Of a stretch of DNA of 5,856 nucleotides, positions 1 to 5,313 are shown piece by piece. The notes beneath the pieces were generated by a model. It was given only the letters and a program-made list of their open reading frames with translations, ran no database searches and was not told the origin of the DNA. Made by a program: the position numbers and the translations under genes. This stretch comes from CAYXGE01 sp964464435 (GTDB taxonomy: Bacteria; Pseudomonadota; Gammaproteobacteria; Burkholderiales; Methylophilaceae): assembly GCA_964464435.1 (NCBI GenBank), contig CAYXGE010000103.1:1-5856 (forward strand). Reading direction: 5' to 3'. Position 1 is the first letter of the stretch; the number at the start of each line of letters is the position of its first letter.

Positions 1-405
1 TACCGCCACCCTTTCCCAGGCCCTGGCTTAGGCGTGCGTATTTTAGGTGAAGTGAAACGCGAATACGCCCTACTCTTGCAACGTGCGGATGCCATTTTTA
101 TTGAAGAGTTACGTAATACTGTTTGTGAAAAAACAGGTAAAACTTGGTATGACCTCACCAGCCAAGCATTCACAGTGTTCTTACCTGTGAAATCAGTGGG
201 AGTGATGGGCGACGGTCGCACTTATGATTTCGTCGTTGCGTTGCGTGCCGTGGTCACCAGCGACTTTATGACCGCGCATTGGGCAGAGTTGCCTTACAGC
301 CTATTGGGTAAAGTATCCAATAGAATTATTAACGAAGTGCGTGGCATTAACCGCGTGGTATACGACATCTCTGGCAAGCCACCTGCAACGATTGAGTGGG
401 AATAA
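1..405 (+). CDS. guaA: GMP synthase (glutamine-hydrolysing), C-terminal 134 residues; 5' end outside window
   Basis: GuaA converts XMP, ATP and glutamine to GMP in the cytoplasm, the last step of guanine nucleotide synthesis. Frame 1 is open from base 1 and reads YRHPFPGPGLGVRILGEVKR, so the GTG at 34 is an internal valine codon, not a start. Seen here: the HPFPGPGLGVR entry to the C-terminal dimerisation domain, the block SQAFTVFLPVKSVGVMGDGR, FMTAHWAELPY, and the signature terminus SGKPPATIEWE, which ends the protein in essentially all GuaA proteins and helps bind XMP. The glutaminase and ATP-pyrophosphatase domains (roughly the first 390 residues of a protein of about 520) must lie upstream. 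Compared with E. coli GuaA there are a few extra residues near CEKTGKTWYDLTSQ, a variation I believe is common outside the enterics. The stop at 403-405 is 9 bases before the next gene, suggesting co-transcription. Identification is secure. Confidence 0.97.
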   Translation, partial: YRHPFPGPGLGVRILGEVKREYALLLQRADAIFIEELRNTVCEKTGKTWYDLTSQAFTVFLPVKSVGVMGDGRTYDFVVALRAVVTSDFMTAHWAELPYSLLGKVSNRIINEVRGINRVVYDISGKPPATIEWE

Positions 406-414
406 TCATCAGGC

Positions 415-912
415 ATGAGCCGTGGCTTTGTCAAAGAGGATGATTTAGAGCATGCGGGTACTGACTCGCCTGAGCGCCCCATTAGTGCCCACACCAATTA
501 TGTGACATCGTTTGGCTTAGCCCAACTACAACTACAGGTAGAAGCCCTAGACCATGAACGGAAAGTGCTAAACCCACGTAAAGAAGACCCGGCAGCCAAT
601 CAACGCCTGAGTGTTGTAGAGCGTGATTTGAGATATTTTCAAGCACGCTTAGAAAGTGCAGTATTGGTTGCAAATACCCAACAGGATAATGACATTGTGT
701 TATTTGGTGCCAAGGTAATGGTTGAAGATGAAGCAGGTGAAACACATCGCTTTATCATCGTTGGTGAAGATGAAGCGAATATAGCAGAACAAAAAGTAAG
801 TTATGTTTCACCCATTGCCAAGGCGCTGATTGGGAGAAAATTAGGGGATACCGTACTTTGGCAACGCCCTGCTGGTAATATCAGTTTAGAAATTATAGAA
901 ATATCTTATTAA
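415..912 (+). CDS. GreA/GreB family transcription elongation factor-like protein (atypical)
   Basis: The 165-residue product has the Gre layout: a short N-terminal extension (1-32, starting MSRGFVKE), a helical segment likely to form an antiparallel coiled coil (about 33-85), and a C-terminal FKBP-like Gre domain (about 93-165) with FGAKVMVEDEAGE, the hallmark SPIAKALIGRKLGD (132-145) and a closing strand. Gre factors insert the coiled coil into the RNA polymerase secondary channel and stimulate cleavage of backtracked RNA. The canonical acidic tip motif of GreA (GDLxENAEY, with catalytic Asp and Glu) is not recognisable. The apparent tip reads RKEDPAAN (55-62), so cleavage activity is uncertain and it may compete for or modulate the channel instead. 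The ATG at 415 is chosen because MSRGFVKE is, from memory, the usual start of this family. The only Shine-Dalgarno-like bases (AGG, 411-413) are too close to it, so translational coupling to guaA is plausible. It is neither a clear greA nor a clear greB. Confidence 0.85.
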   Translation: MSRGFVKEDDLEHAGTDSPERPISAHTNYVTSFGLAQLQLQVEALDHERKVLNPRKEDPAANQRLSVVERDLRYFQARLESAVLVANTQQDNDIVLFGAKVMVEDEAGETHRFIIVGEDEANIAEQKVSYVSPIAKALIGRKLGDTVLWQRPAGNISLEIIEISY

Positions 913-933
913 ATTATTTATTGAAAGTATGCA

Positions 934-1536
934 ATGAACGTAACCCAAGCCATTATAGAGCGCCGTTCTGTTAAGGCGTATGACCCACAACACAAAATGA
1001 CAGAGCAAGAAATCGCAAAGCTCATGTCACTTGCAATTTTATCGCCAACGGCTTTTAACATCCAAAATTGGCGTTTTGTTGTAGTGACTGACCCAGCGTT
1101 GCGAAAAGAAATTCGCGCCGTAAGTTGGAACCAAGCCCAAGTTGAAGAAGCCTCATTATTAGTGGTACTCACGGCTGATTTAAAAGCATGGGAAAAAGAT
1201 CCTGCACGCTACTGGGTCAATGCGCCTAAGCCAGTTCAGGATTACTTAGTGCCCGCAATTGGCAATTACTACCAAGGTAATGAGCAAGTGCAGCGTGACG
1301 AAGGGATGCGCTCTTGTGGCATGGCAGCGATGACCTTAATGCTTGCGGCCAAAGAAATGGGCTATGACACCTGCCCAATGGATGGCTTTGATTTTGATGC
1401 TGTGAGCAAACTTCTTAACTTACCCGCAGACCATACCCCAGTCATGTTTGTCGTGGTTGGTAAAGCGCTTGAGCCTGCGCGTCCTCGCGGCGGTCAACTG
1501 CATCTAGATGAAGTTGTCATTTACAATACATTTTAA
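934..1536 (+). CDS. Nitroreductase-family FMN oxidoreductase, substrate unknown
   Basis: The 200-residue product is a full-length member of the FMN-dependent nitroreductase family, whose members usually form dimers and reduce nitro compounds, quinones or other electrophiles with NAD(P)H. Supporting motifs are ERRSVKAYD (9-17; the RRS group contacts FMN phosphate), SPTAFNIQNWRFVVV (37-51), GMAAMTLMLAAKEMGYDTCPMDGFD (as two blocks in the middle to late part) and the C-terminal VVVGKALEPARPRGGQL, where basic residues normally complete the FMN site. Its size and motifs resemble the small YodC/MhqN/YdfN-type nitroreductases, but I cannot assign a substrate. It lies 21 bases after the Gre-like gene and 19 before ybiT, so it is probably in the same operon. 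GAAAG at 923-927 gives a fair ribosome site 6 bases before the ATG. An overlapping ATG at 929 is followed at once by TGA and is not a gene start. Confidence 0.9.
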   Translation: MNVTQAIIERRSVKAYDPQHKMTEQEIAKLMSLAILSPTAFNIQNWRFVVVTDPALRKEIRAVSWNQAQVEEASLLVVLTADLKAWEKDPARYWVNAPKPVQDYLVPAIGNYYQGNEQVQRDEGMRSCGMAAMTLMLAAKEMGYDTCPMDGFDFDAVSKLLNLPADHTPVMFVVVGKALEPARPRGGQLHLDEVVIYNTF

Positions 1537-1555
1537 AGAATAAGCAAGCACCCTT

Positions 1556-3151
1556 ATGTTAATCGCAAATAATATCACCATGCAGTTTGGTGCAAAACCA
1601 CTGTTTGAAAACGTTTCTGTAAAGTTTGGCGAAGGCAACCGTTACGGCCTGATTGGCGCTAATGGTTGCGGTAAATCTACTTTTATGAAAATTCTAGCTG
1701 GCGTGCTTGAGCCTTCTGCTGGAAATATATCGCTTGATAATAATGAGCGCATGGCGTTTTTGCGCCAAGACCAGTTCGCTTATGAAGACCAGCGCGTGTT
1801 AGATGTGGTCATGATGGGGCATGAACAAATGTGGAATGCCAATGTAGAAAAAAATGCCATCTACATGAATCCAGATGCCACTGAAGAAGATTATATGCGT
1901 GCCGCAGAGCTAGAAGGTGTTTATGCTGAGTTTGACGGTTACACCGCTGAGGCACGTGCTGGTGAATTATTACTCGGCGTAGGCATTCCCATTGAACAGC
2001 ATAATGGCCCTATGAGCGCGGTTGCACCGGGCTGGAAATTACGTGTATTACTTGTGCAAGCCTTGTTTGCCAACCCAGACGTATTGTTACTTGATGAGCC
2101 AACCAATAACTTGGACATTAATACCATTCGCTGGCTAGAAGATGTGGTGAATAGCCGTGATTGCACCATGATTATCATTTCGCATGATCGCCACTTTTTA
2201 AACCAAGTATGTACGCATACTTGCGATATGGACTACGGAAAAATCACCGTTTATCCAGGCAATTATGACGACTACATGGAAGCTAGTGCGGCTGCACGAG
2301 CTCAACAAGCAAAAGATAATGCTAAGGCCAAACAACAAATTGCCGATTTGCAAGAGTTTGTGCGTCGCTTCTCAGCCAACGCTTCAAAAGCCAAACAAGC
2401 AACATCAAGAGCAAAACAAATCGACAAAATTAAGATTGAAGAATTTAAACCTTCAAGTCGCCAATATCCATTTATTCGTTTTGAATTTGATGAGCGCGAT
2501 AAATTACATCGAAATGCAGTTGAGCTAAAAAAACTGAGCCATGGGTTTGATAAACCGCTTTTTAATGATGTGAGCTTGATGTTTGAAGCAGGCGAAAAAG
2601 TGGCCATTATTGGTGAAAACGGTATAGGTAAAACCACCTTCTTACGCTGCCTTGCAGGCGATTTAAAGCCAAATCATGGTGAAGTGAAATGGGCAGAAAA
2701 AGCCCAACTTGGCTATTTTGCGCAAGACCACGAGTACGAGTTTGAACAAGCTGACACCCTGTTTGATTGGATGGCGCAGTATCGTAAAAGCAATGAAGAC
2801 GACCAAGCCGTGCGCAGTATGTTAGGCCGTTTATTATTTTCTGGTGAAGATACTAAAAAGTCGGTAAAAGTGCTTTCTGGTGGTGAAAAAGGCCGTATGC
2901 TTTATGGCAAACTGATGCTGGCAAAAACCAATGTATTGTTGATGGATGAACCCACCAACCACATGGATATGGAGTCTATCGAGGCACTCAATACCGCATT
3001 AGACAAATACAAGGGCACGCTATTTTTTGTGAGTCATGACCGTGAATTTGTCAGCTCGATTGCCACCCGTATTATTGAAATTAAAGCCGATGGCATTGTA
3101 GATTACTCTGGTAATTATGAAGAGTATCTTGCCAGCCAAGGCGTTGAATAA
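1556..3151 (+). CDS. ybiT: ABC-F ATP-binding protein YbiT
   Basis: This 531-residue soluble ABC-F protein has two nucleotide-binding domains and no membrane segments. ABC-F proteins bind the ribosomal E site and use ATP to adjust stalled or initiating ribosomes. NBD1 has Walker A GANGCGKS (34-41), a degenerate signature region AVAPGWKLR, Walker B LLLDEPTNNLD (177-187) and switch His in ISHDRHF (His210). The charged, Ala/Lys/Gln-rich inter-domain linker (about 233-310, including FSANASKAKQATSRAKQIDK) is the ribosome-contacting part. NBD2 has Walker A GENGIGKTT (353-361), a classical LSGGEKGRM (440-448) and Walker B LLMDEPTNHMD (461-471). Length and nearly every block, including the start (MLIANNITMQFGAKPLFEN) and the end (SGNYEEYLASQGVE), match E. 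coli YbiT (about 530 residues). The degenerate NBD1 signature is a family trait, not damage. No good Shine-Dalgarno precedes the ATG; the start rests on homology. It appears to be the last gene of the plus-strand unit, with a hairpin terminator at 3181-3216. Confidence 0.96.
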   Translation: MLIANNITMQFGAKPLFENVSVKFGEGNRYGLIGANGCGKSTFMKILAGVLEPSAGNISLDNNERMAFLRQDQFAYEDQRVLDVVMMGHEQMWNANVEKNAIYMNPDATEEDYMRAAELEGVYAEFDGYTAEARAGELLLGVGIPIEQHNGPMSAVAPGWKLRVLLVQALFANPDVLLLDEPTNNLDINTIRWLEDVVNSRDCTMIIISHDRHFLNQVCTHTCDMDYGKITVYPGNYDDYMEASAAARAQQAKDNAKAKQQIADLQEFVRRFSANASKAKQATSRAKQIDKIKIEEFKPSSRQYPFIRFEFDERDKLHRNAVELKKLSHGFDKPLFNDVSLMFEAGEKVAIIGENGIGKTTFLRCLAGDLKPNHGEVKWAEKAQLGYFAQDHEYEFEQADTLFDWMAQYRKSNEDDQAVRSMLGRLLFSGEDTKKSVKVLSGGEKGRMLYGKLMLAKTNVLLMDEPTNHMDMESIEALNTALDKYKGTLFFVSHDREFVSSIATRIIEIKADGIVDYSGNYEEYLASQGVE

Positions 3152-3155
3152 TTAG

Positions 3156-3171
3156 ATTAAATCAATTTAAT
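3156..3171. repeat. AT-only inverted repeat between convergent genes
   Basis: The 24-base gap between ybiT and the convergent Nudix gene contains ATTAAAT (3156-3162) and its exact complement ATTTAAT (3165-3171) around CA. Allowing a G-T pair, the stem could extend outward to 3153-3174. It has no G-C pairs and no T tract on either strand, so it is at best a weak pause or end site. Chance AT-rich symmetry is the alternative. Confidence 0.3.
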
Positions 3172-3175
3172 TTAC

Positions 3176-3793
3176 TTAACAGCCAGACGCTATTTCTTCA
3201 AATAGCGCTGGCTTTTCATGCAGTAATTTGGCTATGCGCTTTTGGTGATTAAACGCCAATATCATTTGGGTTGCCTCATGTATTGGCACCCATGCTAATC
3301 CACCTACTTCATTTAAATCAGCATTTTCATTAGATAAAGCAGGAAACTCCGAACCATTCCATGCAAATAACACCGCATAATGCAAACTAATATTTTGTTT
3401 TGTATTATCAATGTGGTCTGTTACCGCCCATGGCACATCCGTCAATTCAGCAGATTGCGTTAGAGTACTGTTTGATTTTACAAATTGCGCATTTGCGCTA
3501 AGTGAGGGCAAATGTAATCCACACTCCTCCCACACCTCTCGAATCACCGCCTGACACAAAGTTTCGTTCCAATCTAAATAACCACATGGTAGACCCCAAT
3601 ATCCTTGAAAATCAGGGGTGCCTGAGCCACGCTCGCCCAACAACACATACCATAGGCGCTGTTGCGTATGATACATACATATTTCTGCTACCACCGCACA
3701 TGAACGTGCATGCCAAATGGTGCGGCCATCTGGTAAGTCTAGCTGTTCATTTTTTCGATTATTAAATTTTGGTTTACTTTGCAAAATCTTCAC
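3176..3793 (-). CDS. Nudix hydrolase, substrate unknown
   Basis: This 205-residue protein belongs to the Nudix family, enzymes that hydrolyse a nucleoside diphosphate linked to another group, using divalent metal. The Nudix box GX5EX7REUXEEXGU is complete at residues 71-93: Gly71, Glu77, Arg85-Glu86, Glu89-Glu90, Gly92-Leu93. The metal-binding glutamates are therefore intact. Just before it, YWGLPCGYLDWNE has Cys70 where LPGG is commoner. The N-terminal 30 residues and the C-terminal part (about 95-205, with GLAWVPIHEA typical of the end of Nudix folds) make it longer than the usual 150-170 residues, and I recognise no substrate-specific signature. The start is a GTG (3793-3791): an in-frame TGA lies just upstream and the next Met (residue 40) is inside the fold. 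The upstream GAG eight bases away is a weak ribosome site. It is convergent with ybiT and divergent from mltF, and probably monocistronic. Confidence 0.9.
   Translation of the reverse strand: MKILQSKPKFNNRKNEQLDLPDGRTIWHARSCAVVAEICMYHTQQRLWYVLLGERGSGTPDFQGYWGLPCGYLDWNETLCQAVIREVWEECGLHLPSLSANAQFVKSNSTLTQSAELTDVPWAVTDHIDNTKQNISLHYAVLFAWNGSEFPALSNENADLNEVGGLAWVPIHEATQMILAFNHQKRIAKLLHEKPALFEEIASGC
3181..3216 (+). terminator. Intrinsic terminator of the guaA-to-ybiT unit, inside the Nudix 3' coding end
   Basis: The left arm is AGCCAG (3181-3186), a bulged A (3187) and CGCTATTT (3188-3195). The loop is CTTC (3196-3199). The right arm is AAATAGCG (3200-3207) plus CTGGCT (3208-3213), followed by T's through 3216. 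This gives 14 base pairs with one bulge, a tetraloop and a short T tract in the plus direction, 29 bases past the ybiT stop. On the minus strand the bases after the hairpin (TGTTAAGTAAATT) are not a proper T tract, so it looks directional for ybiT. It also encodes the last residues of the opposing Nudix protein. Confidence 0.75.
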
Positions 3794-3839
3794 CTTAAAT
3801 ACTCAACAAGCTAATGAGATGATGGTCCTGTCTTAACGA

Positions 3840-3845
3840 ATTATA
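3840..3845 (-). promoter_or_regulatory. Candidate -10 box for the Nudix gene
   Basis: The minus strand reads a perfect TATAAT here, 46 bases upstream of the Nudix GTG, inside the 90-base divergent region. A start of transcription near 3833 would leave a leader of about 40 bases. No good -35 hexamer lies at 16-18 bases spacing (TAACTT at 17), so the call rests on the -10 match, the position and the AT-rich surroundings. Confidence 0.35.
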
Positions 3846-3847
3846 AC
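3842..3847 (+). promoter_or_regulatory. Candidate -10 box for the mltF-like gene
   Basis: TATAAC matches five of six bases of the -10 consensus and overlaps the minus-strand TATAAT of the divergent Nudix gene, so the two promoters could exclude one another. No convincing -35 sits at standard spacing. A competing plus-strand option is TGGACA (3848-3853) with TAAAAC (3870-3875) at 16 bases spacing, which would begin transcription almost at the GTG start of mltF. Neither is strong. Confidence 0.2.
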
Positions 3848-3883
3848 TGGACAAAATGTCTAAAGTTAGTAAAACTTAACCTT

Positions 3884-5308
3884 GTGAAAACAATACTTAC
3901 AATATTTTTTTCTCTTCTTTTACTGGGCTGTGAAGACACAAACTCTCCAGATAAAAAAGTGAAAAACAAACCACGCAACCCTAAAGAGATTGTAGTGGTG
4001 ACACATAACGGCCCAAATACTTACTTTATTAATGGTGAAAATAAGTTAGCAGGGTTAGAGTTTGACCTTGCTACATTGTTTGTTAAAGAGTTAGGGGAAG
4101 AATATAGCCTTAAGTTCTTAGTAGTTGATAATATTTCGCAAGTGATTCCTAGCTTACTCAAAGGTAAAGCAGATATTGCCGCTGCAGATTTAAGTATCAC
4201 CCATTTGCGTCAGCATCTGGTGACTTTTAGTACCCCCTATAATCAAACCCAGCAAGAAATTGTATTTAATAATGAACTGAGAAAAAAACCAAAGCATCTC
4301 AAAGAATTAATTGGTGCTAGTTTAGCAGTGCCTGCAGGTACGAGCTATGCAGAACGGTTAAGCCAAGAATCGCAAACCAACCCTTTGTTAAATTGGCGCG
4401 AAGTAAAACACGCTGGTACTGATGAGTTAATGGAACAAGTGGCGTATGGACTCATTGACTATACCGTAGCAGATAAGCATATCGTGGCTTTACTACAAAA
4501 TTTTTATCCAAATCTTGAAACTGCTTTTGCCATTGGCAAACCTGAAGAAATCGCTTGGGCATTTCCTAAAAATAGACGTCCAGAATTATTAGCCAAGGCA
4601 AACGCATTTTTTGCAAAAATCAAAAAAGATGGCACCTTACGTAATTTAATTGATCGCTATTACGGCAATGCAGAGCGCTTAAACAATATGGATGTGACTA
4701 CTTTTCTAAAGCGGTTAAAAACAACATTACCGCAATACAAATCCACGTTTATTGAAGCGCAAGAAATTACAGGAATTGATTGGCGTTTAATTGCGGCTGT
4801 TAGTTACCGTGAGTCGCACTGGGATAGACTTAACACCTCACCCACAGGGGTGCGCGGCATGATGATGCTCACAGAAGATACCGCTGATATGCTTGGTGTG
4901 ACCGACAGGCTTGATGCTAGGCAAAGTATTTTAGGTGGCGCGCGCTACATGGTACAACTGATTGACACCATACCAGCTCGCATCCCAGAGCCAGATCGCA
5001 CATGGATGGCCCTAGCGGCATACAATATTGGCTATGCACACTTAGAAGATGCTCGCGTGTTAGCGCAACGTATGAAACTAAACCCTGATAGCTGGGCAGA
5101 TGTTAAAAAAATGCTACCGCTACTAAATAAGTATGACTATTACTCAACCCTAAAATACGGCTACGCCAGTGGTGGCGCGCCTGTTGTTTTTGTTGAGTCT
5201 ATTCGTACCTATCACAAAATATTGGAGCGCTTTGAAAAAGCCCACTCACATCACAACAATCTAGACTTTAATATTGCCGAAGCTGAAACTGCTACGGCAA
5301 TGAATTAA
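3884..5308 (+). CDS. mltF: Membrane-bound lytic murein transglycosylase F, lipoprotein form
   Basis: The 474-residue product has two domains. Residues about 35-262 form a periplasmic solute-binding (SBP_bac_3) module, probably regulatory, from KEIVVVTHNGPNTY to RNLIDRYYGNAERL. Residues about 285-450 form a goose-lysozyme/SLT-type catalytic domain that cleaves peptidoglycan glycan strands to 1,6-anhydro-MurNAc products. The catalytic Glu310 lies in VSYRESHWD, followed by SPTGVRGMMM (319-328), AYN (379-381), NPDSWADVK and KYGYASGG. All match E. coli MltF (518 residues) closely. The N-terminus MKTILTIFFSLLLLGCED is a short signal peptide ending in a lipobox, LLGC, with Cys16 as the likely lipidated residue. 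Glu at +2 suggests outer-membrane sorting. The start is GTG with no visible Shine-Dalgarno; no in-frame start lies just upstream, and the signal peptide supports this choice. A 25-residue His/Asn/Ala-rich tail follows the enzyme domain. It probably remodels the cell wall independently of its neighbours. Confidence 0.93.
   Translation: MKTILTIFFSLLLLGCEDTNSPDKKVKNKPRNPKEIVVVTHNGPNTYFINGENKLAGLEFDLATLFVKELGEEYSLKFLVVDNISQVIPSLLKGKADIAAADLSITHLRQHLVTFSTPYNQTQQEIVFNNELRKKPKHLKELIGASLAVPAGTSYAERLSQESQTNPLLNWREVKHAGTDELMEQVAYGLIDYTVADKHIVALLQNFYPNLETAFAIGKPEEIAWAFPKNRRPELLAKANAFFAKIKKDGTLRNLIDRYYGNAERLNNMDVTTFLKRLKTTLPQYKSTFIEAQEITGIDWRLIAAVSYRESHWDRLNTSPTGVRGMMMLTEDTADMLGVTDRLDARQSILGGARYMVQLIDTIPARIPEPDRTWMALAAYNIGYAHLEDARVLAQRMKLNPDSWADVKKMLPLLNKYDYYSTLKYGYASGGAPVVFVESIRTYHKILERFEKAHSHHNNLDFNIAEAETATAMN
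5273..5301. terminator. Inverted repeat at the mltF/serS convergent ends, possible transcript-end stem-loop
   Basis: The perfect 7-base arms ATTGCCG (5273-5279) and CGGCAAT (5295-5301) enclose an A-A mismatch and a further AGC/GCT pairing (5281-5283 with 5291-5293) around a 7-base loop. It starts 12 bases beyond the serS stop codon on the minus strand and overlaps the last codons of mltF on the plus strand. Neither side has a T tract, so it is not a standard intrinsic terminator. It could be a Rho-assisted end, an RNA-stabilising 3' stem, or coincidence. Confidence 0.4.
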
Positions 5309-5313
5309 CATCT

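Noticed and set aside
34..36. GTG at 34 as the start of a separate 123-residue gene.
   Set aside because: The frame continues upstream to base 1 with GuaA-type residues (HPFPGPGLG), so it is the internal Val of guaA.
723..776. A 12-base direct repeat TGAAGATGAAGC at 723-734 and 765-776, 42 bases apart and in frame.
   Set aside because: It encodes two EDEA stretches in the Gre C-terminal domain with favoured Glu/Asp codons. It is short and has no further copies, so coincidence of composition is enough.
929..936. Two-codon frame ATGCAATGA overlapping the nitroreductase ATG.
   Set aside because: Start-stop elements of this kind arise easily by chance, and the GAAAG ribosome site is better placed for the ATG at 934.
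2020..2050. Missing LSGG signature in the first nucleotide-binding domain of YbiT (AVAPGWKLR instead).
   Set aside because: E. coli YbiT has the same degenerate sequence at this place, so it is a family feature, not a mutation or pseudogene sign.
2302..2637. Open frames antisense to ybiT (2302-2637) and to other genes, including 482-745, 918-1172, 1939-2178 and 3502-3765.
   Set aside because: They lie wholly or mainly inside strongly conserved genes, have no recognisable domains and no ribosome sites of note. They are shadows of the coding strand.
3129..3141. Small inverted repeat CTTG/CAAG at the end of ybiT as a terminator for the Nudix gene.
   Set aside because: Only 4 base pairs and no T tract on the minus strand.
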